From contig CAAFWV010000057.1 of the NCBI GenBank assembly GCA_900766815.1, forward strand, positions 1 to 64,000: DNA of 64,000 nt, read 5' to 3'. A program made the translations under genes and the position numbers. Source of the DNA: Lachnospiraceae bacterium (GTDB lineage Bacteria; Bacillota; Clostridia; Lachnospirales; Lachnospiraceae). The notes under the pieces were generated by a model. The model was not told the origin of the DNA. It ran no database searches and was given only the letters and a program-made list of their open reading frames with translations. Numbering within the stretch: position 1 is the stretch's first letter; each line of letters starts with the position of its first letter. This document shows, one piece after another, positions 18,066 through 26,062 of this stretch.

Positions 18066-18536
18066 CTACATATCCGTGAGAAGCTCCGACACGTATTTAT
18101 CCCAGATTCTGTCTGCCTCTTTATCCAGGGTAAACTCCCTGTAAGCAATACCAGTAGTCACGTTCACATGGTTATTGGCAAAGCTGATATTAATAATGAG
18201 ATAATCAACCAAGGCATTTGCTTCCCCACCCAGAAGCTTAAGTGCCATATCGGGCTTAAGATACAGGGTCAGCTTCATGTAAACCGGAGTATGCTTTCCC
18301 TTGATAAGCCCCGTAATAACCTGACGCAGCCTGCTGAAGGCCTCGTAATCATAGGGCGCTTCGGTGACAATTACATCCTCGTCGTTATCATAGAATTCAC
18401 GGTTAATGAGTCCGTCGATATGGTAAGTAACCGCGGTTTTCACATAGGCTTCCTTAAGCAGAAAATCATCAAACATCTCGCCTAGAAGAAGCGCATTCAT
18501 AAATTCCTTATTGCTTTTGATTTCTAAATTTTCCAT
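18066..18536 (-). CDS. DUF5721 family protein
   Basis: 156-residue protein of a family I associate with Lachnospiraceae and whose function is unknown. The N-terminal pattern (IKSNKEFMNALLLGEMFDDFLLKEA) and the central AYVKTAVTYHIDGLINREFY fit. It has no signal peptide or membrane segment and a C-terminal acidic helix. The longer frame begins 57 nt upstream, inside the divergent promoter, and is not believed. The chosen ATG has no ribosome site, but a promoter whose -10 ends 6 nt before it suggests a leaderless message. Divergent from the degV-like gene. It ends about 195 nt before the argG promoter. Confidence 0.65.
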   Translation of the reverse strand: MENLEIKSNKEFMNALLLGEMFDDFLLKEAYVKTAVTYHIDGLINREFYDNDEDVIVTEAPYDYEAFSRLRQVITGLIKGKHTPVYMKLTLYLKPDMALKLLGGEANALVDYLIINISFANNHVNVTTGIAYREFTLDKEADRIWDKYVSELLTDM

Positions 18537-18541
18537 AAATT

Positions 18542-18570
18542 CAGTATATATTACAGTACATCTATTTACA
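18542..18570 (-). promoter_or_regulatory. Promoter of the DUF5721 gene, leaderless arrangement
   Basis: Minus strand: TTGTAA, 17-bp spacer, TATACT, then GAATTT and the ATG at 18536. Transcription would begin at or next to the start codon, and no ribosome site exists. Confidence 0.5.
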
Positions 18571-18593
18571 ATGATAGATAACAATGCTATCAT
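18565..18593 (+). promoter_or_regulatory. Promoter of the DegV gene with an internal inverted repeat
   Basis: TTTACA (18565-18570), 17 bp, TATCAT (18588-18593). The perfect inverted repeat ATGATAG (18571-18577) / CTATCAT (18587-18593) fills the spacer and -10, an operator-like position. It also overlaps the -35 side of the divergent DUF5721 promoter. Confidence 0.5.
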
Positions 18594-18630
18594 ACATAGT
18601 ATTGAAAACTACATGCAAAAGGAGACACCC

Positions 18631-19497
18631 ATGGCACACTATCTTATAATTGCCGACAGCAGTTGCGAATTACCCGAGGAATATCGCAATGACGCGCGTT
18701 TCTCACTGGTTCCCTTCTATATCAATATAGAAGATAACATTACAATCGATACACCGGATATCGACATACCCAAGCTTCTATCGGATATTGCAGCAAGCAC
18801 TACCTGTCCCAAGAGCTCATGTCCGTCTCCTGAGGCCTTCATAAAGCTCATAGAGGAAAGCGATGCCACCAATATATATATTGTTACCATTTCAAGTCAT
18901 CTGAGTGGCTGTTACAATTCAGCCGTGCTTGCCATGAACACCTACAACGAGGAGCACGACGATAAGAATATCCTGGTAATTGATTCAGAGTCCGCCTCCT
19001 GCGGTGAAAGCCAGCTTGCCCTAAAGGCCATGGAATACGAGGAGGAAGGCTTAAGTTTTGAGGAAATCAGCACCAGGCTGTTAACCTTCAGGGATACCAT
19101 GTCTACCTATTGTGTCCTTGATAACCTGGATACACTAAGGAAGAACGGACGTCTCTCCAAGGTATCCGCACTTGCAGCCAGTACACTCAATATTAAGCCT
19201 TTGCTTATGGGAGTTAAGGGAGAGCTCGAAGCAGCCGGCAAGACAATCGGCCTTAAGAAAGCATGGAATATGATGGTTGACAGAATAGTTAAGGATGTCA
19301 CCTCCGATTGCAGGACCACCGATTATCTCAAGTCTCACTTCAGACTGATCATCTCACACTGCAACAACCTAAGCGGTGCGGAGAAGATTGCTTCCATGTT
19401 ACAGGAACGTGCCCCGTTTATCGACTACGTCATTATGCATACGAGCGGACTCAGTACACTGTATGCCAACGACGGCGGCATAATCGTAACCTACTAG
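18631..19497 (+). CDS. DegV family fatty-acid-binding protein
   Basis: Cytosolic DegV/FakB-type lipid-binding protein of 288 residues. FakB proteins hold a fatty acid for phosphorylation by FakA. Family features: IIADSSCELPEE at the N-terminus, TISSHLSGCYNSA (the fatty-acid-binding Ser region), IDSESASCGESQLAL, and LDTLRKNGRLSK ... NIKPLLMGVKGELEAAGK. The frame is open from 18511, but ATG 18631 is chosen because GGAG lies 7 nt upstream and the conserved N-terminus starts there. No fakA homologue is in the window. The stop overlaps the stop of the convergent LytTR gene (CTAG). Confidence 0.88.
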   Translation: MAHYLIIADSSCELPEEYRNDARFSLVPFYINIEDNITIDTPDIDIPKLLSDIAASTTCPKSSCPSPEAFIKLIEESDATNIYIVTISSHLSGCYNSAVLAMNTYNEEHDDKNILVIDSESASCGESQLALKAMEYEEEGLSFEEISTRLLTFRDTMSTYCVLDNLDTLRKNGRLSKVSALAASTLNIKPLLMGVKGELEAAGKTIGLKKAWNMMVDRIVKDVTSDCRTTDYLKSHFRLIISHCNNLSGAEKIASMLQERAPFIDYVIMHTSGLSTLYANDGGIIVTY

Positions 19498-20213
19498 CAG
19501 CCTAACGCGGCCTTGCGGTTCTTCAGGGCTTTCATAACTGAACGCGCTACCTTAATCCTTTTGCCGTTGGTCATGATAACTCCATAGAAGTGAAAGCTCT
19601 CAATATATCTTACATTAAGTATCGTCTTTTTATTAACCCAGAAGAAGCTGTCATAATTACTCAAGTCTTCTCTCAGAATCTCAAGGGTGGTGGTAGCCTG
19701 TCGGCTGCTGCCATCCTTAAAATATACCGTCAGAGAATATCCCCCGCCTTCAAAATACAGCACATCAGGCTCAGTCACATAGTAGGCCTCATAATTGCTT
19801 CTAAGCTCAATCGTAGGGATGAACTCTTCCTTCTTCTTCTCAATAATACCGTCAAGAAGTCCGGCTAGCTCACCTGTATCAATGGGCTTATCGATAAAGA
19901 GCGTATTCTCTAAGGGCTCATAGGTTCTGTAATCCACATTGGAAATACAGAATACAATAGGAGTTATGATTCCCTTCTTCCTTATTGCAAGCGCTATTGT
20001 ATACGAATCACTAAGAAGGATATCCGAATCGATAAAATAGACATCATAAACCAGGGCAGCCTTAAGTATCGCCTCAATACTTCCGAAGGTATCCACATAG
20101 AAGCCGCCTGTTGTATTTATTCTCTTATCTGACTCCCTCTCAAGGAGACGTTCCATATGTCTCCTGTCACCGGGATTACTGTCGCACAGTGCAATATGAA
20201 GTGAGGTATCCAT
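19494..20213 (-). CDS. LytTR family response regulator
   Basis: 239-residue regulator. N-terminal receiver-like domain (ALCDSNPGD, probable phosphoacceptor in YDVYFIDSDI, Lys in FIDKPID). C-terminal LytTR DNA-binding domain with YYVTEPDVLYFEGGGYSLTVYFKDG, LSNYDSFFWVNKKTILNVRYIESF and GKRIKVARSVMKALKN. An upstream ATG directly abuts the GGAG, so the ATG at 20213, 6 nt after AGGAG, is preferred. No histidine kinase lies nearby, so the partner is unknown. The ribosome site overlaps the stop of the DUF1294 gene, so the two are probably co-transcribed. Confidence 0.85.
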   Translation of the reverse strand: MDTSLHIALCDSNPGDRRHMERLLERESDKRINTTGGFYVDTFGSIEAILKAALVYDVYFIDSDILLSDSYTIALAIRKKGIITPIVFCISNVDYRTYEPLENTLFIDKPIDTGELAGLLDGIIEKKKEEFIPTIELRSNYEAYYVTEPDVLYFEGGGYSLTVYFKDGSSRQATTTLEILREDLSNYDSFFWVNKKTILNVRYIESFHFYGVIMTNGKRIKVARSVMKALKNRKAALGC

Positions 20214-20222
20214 ACACATCTC

Positions 20223-20516
20223 CTACAGAAACACGAATTTAATCGGGGACAGCCACAGGGCTATCACAATAAGCAGCTGAACAATAAGAATTGCAGGCAG
20301 ACCATACAGGAAATACAGATGCCTGGTCTTATGATGAAACAGATGCATACCCAGAATCGAGCCTATACTTCCGCCTATTATCGCTAGAAGAAATAAGTTT
20401 GCCTCAGGTATCCTGTATGCCCTTTTCTTGGCACGTCTCTTATCAATACCCATAGCAGCAAACCCTGCAATATTTACCACAATCAAATACAGAACCATTA
20501 ATGTTATCACTCTCAT
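20223..20516 (-). CDS. DUF1294 small membrane protein
   Basis: 97-residue membrane protein with a short N-terminal segment, the family core MGIDKRRAKKRAYRIPEANLFLLAIIGGS...GMHLFHHKTRH, and one or two C-terminal membrane segments. Function of DUF1294 is unknown. Its stop lies within the ribosome site of the LytTR regulator. Confidence 0.8.
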   Translation of the reverse strand: MRVITLMVLYLIVVNIAGFAAMGIDKRRAKKRAYRIPEANLFLLAIIGGSIGSILGMHLFHHKTRHLYFLYGLPAILIVQLLIVIALWLSPIKFVFL

Positions 20517-20535
20517 AGAATACTTGTCATAGAAA

Positions 20536-20564
20536 ATATAGCTTTAGAATATATAGCTTTAGAA
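20536..20564. repeat. 14-bp direct repeat
   Basis: ATATAGCTTTAGAA occurs at 20536-20549 and 20551-20564 in the purN-DUF1294 gap. No clear function; possibly a duplication or a regulator site of the downstream gene. Confidence 0.5.
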
Positions 20565-20603
20565 ACCTCGGTCCCTGAACACTCAGCCTTCGAACGCGTA
20601 GCC

Positions 20604-21200
20604 TTAGTTGCCTAAGGGAATATCACCGTCAGCAATGCGTGCTATTATCTCAACCAGGAACTCATGCTCCCTCTCAAGCACTCTTGCAGCAAGTGTGTCA
20701 CAGTCATCTCCCTCAAGCACCGGCACTCTGGTCTGAGCCACAATCTCACCGCTGTCATACTTATTATTCACGCGATGAATAGTCACGCCGCTCTCCTTCT
20801 CACCCGCAGCAATAACCGCCTTATGCACATTGATTCCGTACATACCTTTACCACCATACTTTGGCAAAAGCGCGGGATGAATGTTAAAGACCCTGTTAAA
20901 ATATGCATCCAGTACTGAGTCATGCAGTTTCCTCATATATCCTGCGAGGAAGATCATATCAATATTGTACTCAGCGAGAACCTCGAGTATACGCTTGGCA
21001 AGCTTATCCTCATCACCCATATTCTTAGTGCTTAAATAATAGTGGGGGATGCCTTCTTTGATGGCTCTCTGCATAGCCATGCTGTCTTCATTATTGGTAA
21101 TCATCACAGCGACCGTGGCATTGATCTGACCGCTCTTGCAGCCATCAATTATTGCCTGCATATCGCTTCCGCCATGTGATGCAAATACTGCTATGTTCAT
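20604..21200 (-). CDS. purN: Phosphoribosylglycinamide formyltransferase
   Basis: Transfers a formyl group from 10-formyltetrahydrofolate to GAR in purine synthesis. The catalytic Asn-His pair is seen in NIHPALLPKYGGKGMYG and the catalytic Asp in NKYDSGEIVAQ, with SGVTIHRVN between. The N-terminal ASHGGSDMQAIID is the phosphate-binding loop. 198 residues is normal. The ribosome site AAAGGAG lies 6 nt before ATG. It is followed upstream by an unknown 77-residue gene 17 nt away; other purine genes are absent from the window. Confidence 0.95.
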   Translation of the reverse strand: MNIAVFASHGGSDMQAIIDGCKSGQINATVAVMITNNEDSMAMQRAIKEGIPHYYLSTKNMGDEDKLAKRILEVLAEYNIDMIFLAGYMRKLHDSVLDAYFNRVFNIHPALLPKYGGKGMYGINVHKAVIAAGEKESGVTIHRVNNKYDSGEIVAQTRVPVLEGDDCDTLAARVLEREHEFLVEIIARIADGDIPLGN

Positions 21201-21217
21201 CTGCTTACTCCTTTATT

Positions 21218-21451
21218 CTACTCATCGAATTCCACGGTTACATAGAAGCCCCTTGGATTCTCTTTAACGTCCACAACCTCACCTGTATCAACCTTCAGTC
21301 TGTCATTGGCTGCAACGTTTGGTGACATTGCAAGTGAAGGATCGATAGTATAATAATAATATCCGCTTGGGAGGAGTCCTTCTGTTACGGTGATTCTATC
21401 GCCCACCTTGCACACTCCGACTCTCTCCATCTTAAATTCCATTCGTCTCAT
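21218..21451 (-). CDS. Unknown 77-residue protein
   Basis: Not recognised. It has no membrane segment and no Cys cluster. Sequence suggests a small beta-rich domain (VGVCKVGDRITVTEG, YYYYTIDPS, VDTGEVVDVKENPRGFYVTVEF), like an SH3-type barrel or a small nucleic-acid-binding fold; this is a guess from composition only. The start overlaps the EamA gene stop as ATGA, so it is translationally coupled to the exporter and lies 17 nt before purN. Confidence 0.55.
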   Translation of the reverse strand: MRRMEFKMERVGVCKVGDRITVTEGLLPSGYYYYTIDPSLAMSPNVAANDRLKVDTGEVVDVKENPRGFYVTVEFDE

Positions 21452-22335
21452 GATTCTACCTTAGTTCTTCCGGGCAGCTGTGCAATAATTACACCGGTGA
21501 ATACAAGCGCACAGCCGAATACCTCAATTGCAGACATTTTTTCACCGAGAATCACAAGACCTGCAAGAGCTGAGAATACCGATTCCAGACTCATAATCAG
21601 GCAGGCAATGGTCGGCTCAACATTCTTCTGAGCAATAATCTGAAGTGTATAGGCTATTCCGCAGCTCATAACTCCCGCATAGAGAATAGGGAAGCTGCAG
21701 GCTGCAATATCACTCCAGGTGAAGCTCTCTGTAAGCAGAGCTCCTGTTGTGCAGATAAGAGCACTTACCGCAAACTGAATCGAACTCATCATAACGCCGT
21801 TAGCCCTGGGCGCAAAATGATCCACAATATGTATATGCACCGACCAGAGAATTGCACAGATAAGCACGAGCAAATCGCCCTTATTAATTGTCATTGTCTC
21901 AGAGATACACATGAAATAGAAGCCCACAATGGCAATAATGGCAGCAAGCCAGGTCCTGCCTGTGATTTTCTTACCCAGTACCACTGCAAGGAAGGGCACA
22001 ATAATGATATAGAGCGAGGTTACGAAGCCGGCCTTACCGACTGTTGTATACAGTAAGCCGAACTGCTGGAATAAGGTCGCGGCAGCCATTGCACATCCGC
22101 AGCAGATACCGCCCTTAATTGTGTCATGAAGTGAGTACTGAGCACTTTTGCCCTCCTTCTTATCCATAGCCTTAACTAAGAAAATAACAGGGATAAGGAT
22201 AATGGCACCCACCGTGAATCTGGATGCGTTGAAGGCACAGGGTCCCAGATAGTCCATGCCGACGCTCTGCGCCACAAAAGCCGTTCCCCAGATAAGAGCA
22301 ACGATAAATAATTCTATTGTACTTATTATCTTCAT
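21448..22335 (-). CDS. DMT superfamily (EamA) transporter
   Basis: 295-residue polytopic protein with ten predicted membrane segments in two EamA repeats. First repeat: TIELFIVALIWGTAFVAQSVG and AATLFQQFGLLYTTVGKAGFVTSLY. Second: LLVLICAILWSVHIHIVDHFA, ending in the typical LESVFSALAGLVILGEKMS...GCALVFTGVIIAQ. EamA proteins export or import metabolites such as amino acids or purines; the substrate here cannot be told. It lies 3 nt after ridA and overlaps the next gene by 4 bp. Confidence 0.88.
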   Translation of the reverse strand: MKIISTIELFIVALIWGTAFVAQSVGMDYLGPCAFNASRFTVGAIILIPVIFLVKAMDKKEGKSAQYSLHDTIKGGICCGCAMAAATLFQQFGLLYTTVGKAGFVTSLYIIIVPFLAVVLGKKITGRTWLAAIIAIVGFYFMCISETMTINKGDLLVLICAILWSVHIHIVDHFAPRANGVMMSSIQFAVSALICTTGALLTESFTWSDIAACSFPILYAGVMSCGIAYTLQIIAQKNVEPTIACLIMSLESVFSALAGLVILGEKMSAIEVFGCALVFTGVIIAQLPGRTKVES

Positions 22336-22338
22336 AAC

Positions 22339-22716
22339 TTAATAAAGGCTTGCTATAACCTCAACCTCACATAACACATTCTTGGGAAGCTGCTTAACAG
22401 CAACACAGCTTCTGGCGGGCTTTCCCGGGAAATATTTCTCATACACACTGTTGAATGCCTGGAAATCATTCATATCCGCAAGGAAGCAGGTGGTCTTAAC
22501 CACGTCCTCATAGCCCACGCCTGCCTCGATAAGGATGGCACCAATGTTCTTCATAACCTGTTCTGTCTGTTCTTCGATTGTGGTTGTCTCCACGTTGCCT
22601 GTTGCCGGATTAATCGGAATCTGACCTGAGGCAAAGAGCATCTTGTTGGCGATTACTGCCTGTGAATACGGTCCGATTGCAGCCGGAGCCTTGTCTGTTG
22701 ATACCTTCTTAATCAT
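22339..22716 (-). CDS. ridA: RidA family reactive imine deaminase
   Basis: 125-residue RidA/YjgF protein that hydrolyses reactive 2-aminoacrylate-type imines released by PLP enzymes. The family marks are AIGPYSQAV, FASGQIPINPATGN, the active-site Arg in KPARSCVAVKQLP and the C-terminal CEVEVIA with its Glu. It works as a trimer. The ribosome site is GAGAGGAG. It lies 52 nt after carB with a hairpin in the gap, and 3 nt before the EamA gene. Confidence 0.95.
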   Translation of the reverse strand: MIKKVSTDKAPAAIGPYSQAVIANKMLFASGQIPINPATGNVETTTIEEQTEQVMKNIGAILIEAGVGYEDVVKTTCFLADMNDFQAFNSVYEKYFPGKPARSCVAVKQLPKNVLCEVEVIASLY

Positions 22717-22741
22717 AATTTTTCTCCTCTCTATCTGATAA

Positions 22742-22763
22742 CTGCCGGGACTGAGCCCGGCAG
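22742..22763. terminator. Strong hairpin between carB and ridA
   Basis: Perfect 8-bp GC-rich stem CTGCCGGG (22742-22749) / CCCGGCAG (22756-22763), loop of 6. On the minus strand it is followed by TTATCAG, not a T tract, so it may be a weak terminator or an mRNA-stability hairpin. The ridA start is 26 nt further on. Confidence 0.5.
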
Positions 22764-22768
22764 CATTA

Positions 22769-25700
22769 TTATTTTATCTCGGAATGATAAATCTGAAGTG
22801 CCTTGACACCCGCACTCGGATTGGTCTTCACGTAGTGAATTCCCTCTGCAGAAGCCTTGGCTGCCGCAACTGTTGTAACATATGGAACCTTGGCCTTGAT
22901 TGCTGCCTTTCTTAAGTAGCTGTCATCAAGCTTACTGTCCTTGCCGACAGGCGAATTGATGATGATGTCAATCTCTCCGTTGGTAATCATATCATTGATA
23001 TCAGGTCTGCCCTCTCCAAGCTTGTTGACCTTAACCGCTTCGATTCCCGCTTCCTTAAGGGTATTGTAGGTACCCTCTGTTGCAAGTATTCTGAAGCCGT
23101 CATTGCTGAAGGTACGGGCAACAGGGATAATCTCATCCTTATCCTTGCGGTTAACCGAAATAAGAACCGTACCCGACAGCGGAAGCTTGGACTGAATTGC
23201 TTCCTGAGCCTTATAGAAGGCCTCACCGAAGGATGCTGACAGACCCAGAACCTCACCGGTACTTCTCATCTCAGGGCCGAGGATTGGATCCACCTCAGGG
23301 AACATATTGAACGGGAAGGCTGCTTCCTTAACACCGAAGTTCGGAATAGTCTTCTCTTTAAGTGTCGGAACCGGGCTCTCGACTCCTGTGAGCTTAGAGG
23401 TAATAATCCTGGTTGCAAGAGGTACCATTCTGATATTACATACCTTGGATACGAGCGGTACTGTACGTGACGCTCTGGGATTGGCTTCAAGCACGAATAC
23501 CTTGCCGTTCTCAATTGCATACTGCATGTTCATGAGTCCCTCAACATGCATCTCCTCTGCAATTTTTCTTGTATATTCCTTAATTGTATTAAGATTATCC
23601 TCTGAGATATGTACAGAAGGAATAATGCAGGCAGAGTCACCTGAGTGTACACCCGCAAGCTCTATATGCTCCATAACCGCAGGAACGAAGGCATGCTTGC
23701 CGTCTGCAATCGCATCAGCCTCGCACTCGAGAGCATGATTCAGGAATCTGTCTATAAGAATAGGTCTGTCGGGAGTAACGCCAACGGCTGCTGCCATGTA
23801 CTCCTTCAGAGTCTCATCATCATATACGACCTCCATTCCGCGTCCGCCAAGAACGTATGAAGGACGAACCATAACGGGGTATCCGATTCTGCCGGCAATC
23901 TCAAGAGCCTCAGATACATCTACAGCCATACCCGACTCCGGCATCGGAATATCAAGCTTATCCATCATGGCACGGAACTGGTCCCTGTCCTCTGCAAGGT
24001 CAATTACTGCAGGACTTGTTCCGAGAATGGTAACACCGTTCTTCTCAAGCTCTGCGGCAAGATTCAGAGGTGTCTGACCTCCAAACTGTGCAATGACTCC
24101 AAGAGGCTTCTCCTTCTCATATATACTGAGTACATCCTCAAGAGTCAGAGGCTCAAAATAGAGTTTGTCAGAGGTATCATAATCTGTAGATACCGTCTCA
24201 GGGTTACAGTTAACAATGATTGTCTCAAAGCCGAGTCTCTTAAGCTCCATTGCCGCATGGACACAGCAGTAATCAAACTCGATACCCTGTCCGATTCTGT
24301 TGGGGCCTCCACCCAGAATCATAATCTTTTTGTTATTGCTTGAAGGGCTCTCATCCTTCTCAATATTGTAGCTTGAATAGTAATAAGCGCTGTTCTCGGT
24401 TCCCGATACATGAACCCCTTCCCAGGCCTCCTTAAGTCCAATCTCAAGTCTTCTGTTTCTGATATCCTCTTCCTTAACATCCAATATCTGACTTAAGTAC
24501 TTATCAGAGAAGCCGTCCTTCTTAAGGCTTGTTAAGGTCTCATCGGAAGGAACACTGCCCCTGCTTGTTGCAATAACTGCTTCTTCCTCCTCCACAAGCT
24601 CCTTCATCTGCTCTACAAAGTAGCTCTTAACCTTGGTAATCTCCGTAATCTCTTCTACGGTTGCACCCTTTCTTAAGGCTTCATACATAAGGAAATGTCT
24701 CTCGCTTGATGGAGTTACAAGCCTAGCTAACAACTCTTCCTTACTAAGCGAATCAAAGTTCTTGGCATGACCGAGTCCGTATCTGCCGGTCTCAAGAGAC
24801 CTTATTGCCTTCTGGAAGGCCTCCTTATAGGTCTTACCGATACTCATGACCTCACCAACGGCGCGCATCTGGGTACCAAGCTTATCCTCTACACCCTTGA
24901 ACTTCTCGAAAGCCCAGCGTGCGAACTTAATAACAACATAATCTCCGTCCGGAACATACTTATCAAGTGAGCCGTACTTGCCACAGGGAATATCCTTAAG
25001 TGTAAGTCCTGTTGCAAGCATAGCCGATACAAGGGCAATAGGGAAGCCTGTCGCCTTACTTGCAAGCGCTGATGAACGTGATGTACGTGGATTAATCTCA
25101 ATTACGATTATTCTTCCGTCCTTAGGATTTCTTGCAAACTGTACATTGGTTCCGCCGATTACCTGAACCTTGTCAACAATGCTGTAGGCCTGGCGCTGCA
25201 ATTCCTTCTGCACATCCTCGGGAATGGTAAGCATCGGCGCAGAACAGAACGAATCTCCGGTATGAACACCGATTGGATCGATATTCTCTATAAAGCAGAC
25301 TGTTATCATATTGCCTTCACAGTCTCTTACAACCTCAAGCTCGAGCTCCTCCCAGCCCAGAACCGATTCCTCAACAAGAACCTGTCCAACAAGAGAAGCC
25401 TGAAGACCTCTTGCACATACTGTCTTAAGCTCTTCTTTATTATATACAAGTCCGCCGCCGGCACCGCCCATGGTATAGGCAGGACGGAGAACAACGGGAT
25501 ATCCCAGTTCATCTGCAATCTCTAAGGCATGCTCTACAGAATAGGCAACGTCAGATCTTGCCATACCGATTCCGAGTTCATCCATGGTATTCTTGAACTC
25601 TATTCTGTCCTCACCGCGCTCGATTGCATCAACCTGTACACCGATTACCTTAACACCGTACTTATCTAATACTCCGGCCTTATTTAACTCTGAACAGAGG

Positions 25701-25990
25701 TTAAGTCCTGACTGTCCTCCAAGATTGGGAAGCAGCGCATCCGGTCTCTCCTTGGCAATTATCTGCTCCAGACGTTCTACATTGAGCGGCTCAATATACG
25801 TTACATCTGCAGTCTCGGGATCGGTCATGATAGTCGCCGGATTGGAGTTGACCAATACAATTTCATAGCCAAGCTTACGCAATGCCTTGCATGCCTGAGT
25901 TCCCGAATAGTCAAACTCACATGCCTGTCCGATAATAATCGGTCCCGATCCAATAATTAATACTTTGTGGATGTCTGTTCTTTTAGCCAT
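22769..25990 (-). CDS. carB: Carbamoyl phosphate synthase large subunit
   Basis: Makes carbamoyl phosphate for arginine and pyrimidines from ammonia, bicarbonate and two ATP. The 1073-residue length equals the classical CarB. Both ATP-grasp halves are present: the first begins VLIIGSGPIIIGQACEFDYSG, the second IMILGGGPNRIGQGIEFDYCC. The allosteric MGS-like C-terminal domain follows (RILATEGTYNTLKEAGI...IDIIINSPVGKDSKLDD). The frame is open 48 nt further upstream, through a terminator hairpin, so the start is placed at ATG 25990 with GGAGG 5 nt before. No carA is in the window, so the glutaminase subunit must be elsewhere. It follows the TPR gene with a terminator between. Confidence 0.96.
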   Translation of the reverse strand: MAKRTDIHKVLIIGSGPIIIGQACEFDYSGTQACKALRKLGYEIVLVNSNPATIMTDPETADVTYIEPLNVERLEQIIAKERPDALLPNLGGQSGLNLCSELNKAGVLDKYGVKVIGVQVDAIERGEDRIEFKNTMDELGIGMARSDVAYSVEHALEIADELGYPVVLRPAYTMGGAGGGLVYNKEELKTVCARGLQASLVGQVLVEESVLGWEELELEVVRDCEGNMITVCFIENIDPIGVHTGDSFCSAPMLTIPEDVQKELQRQAYSIVDKVQVIGGTNVQFARNPKDGRIIVIEINPRTSRSSALASKATGFPIALVSAMLATGLTLKDIPCGKYGSLDKYVPDGDYVVIKFARWAFEKFKGVEDKLGTQMRAVGEVMSIGKTYKEAFQKAIRSLETGRYGLGHAKNFDSLSKEELLARLVTPSSERHFLMYEALRKGATVEEITEITKVKSYFVEQMKELVEEEEAVIATSRGSVPSDETLTSLKKDGFSDKYLSQILDVKEEDIRNRRLEIGLKEAWEGVHVSGTENSAYYYSSYNIEKDESPSSNNKKIMILGGGPNRIGQGIEFDYCCVHAAMELKRLGFETIIVNCNPETVSTDYDTSDKLYFEPLTLEDVLSIYEKEKPLGVIAQFGGQTPLNLAAELEKNGVTILGTSPAVIDLAEDRDQFRAMMDKLDIPMPESGMAVDVSEALEIAGRIGYPVMVRPSYVLGGRGMEVVYDDETLKEYMAAAVGVTPDRPILIDRFLNHALECEADAIADGKHAFVPAVMEHIELAGVHSGDSACIIPSVHISEDNLNTIKEYTRKIAEEMHVEGLMNMQYAIENGKVFVLEANPRASRTVPLVSKVCNIRMVPLATRIITSKLTGVESPVPTLKEKTIPNFGVKEAAFPFNMFPEVDPILGPEMRSTGEVLGLSASFGEAFYKAQEAIQSKLPLSGTVLISVNRKDKDEIIPVARTFSNDGFRILATEGTYNTLKEAGIEAVKVNKLGEGRPDINDMITNGEIDIIINSPVGKDSKLDDSYLRKAAIKAKVPYVTTVAAAKASAEGIHYVKTNPSAGVKALQIYHSEIK

Positions 25991-26021
25991 CTTAGCCTCC
26001 TTATACTGTTCCTTCTGCTCT

Positions 26022-26052
26022 AAAAATAAGGAGAACATAGAATGTTCTCCTT
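26022..26052 (-). terminator. Terminator after the TPR gene, 32 nt before the carB start
   Basis: 11-bp perfect stem AAGGAGAACAT/ATGTTCTCCTT (26028-26038, 26042-26052) with a 3-nt loop, followed on the minus strand by ATTTTTA. Little room for a separate carB promoter remains, which makes it an attenuator candidate. Confidence 0.8.
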
Positions 26053-26062
26053 AGAACTTTAA

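Noticed and set aside
17910..18485. Plus-strand open frame of 191 codons
   Set aside because: Opposite to the DUF5721 gene and begins in the argG control region; no family resemblance.
18511..18630. Longer start of the DegV gene
   Set aside because: It crosses the promoter; the ribosome site and conserved N-terminus are at 18631.
25991..26038. N-terminal extension of carB
   Set aside because: It translates through a terminator hairpin; the GGAGG site and conserved start are at 25990.
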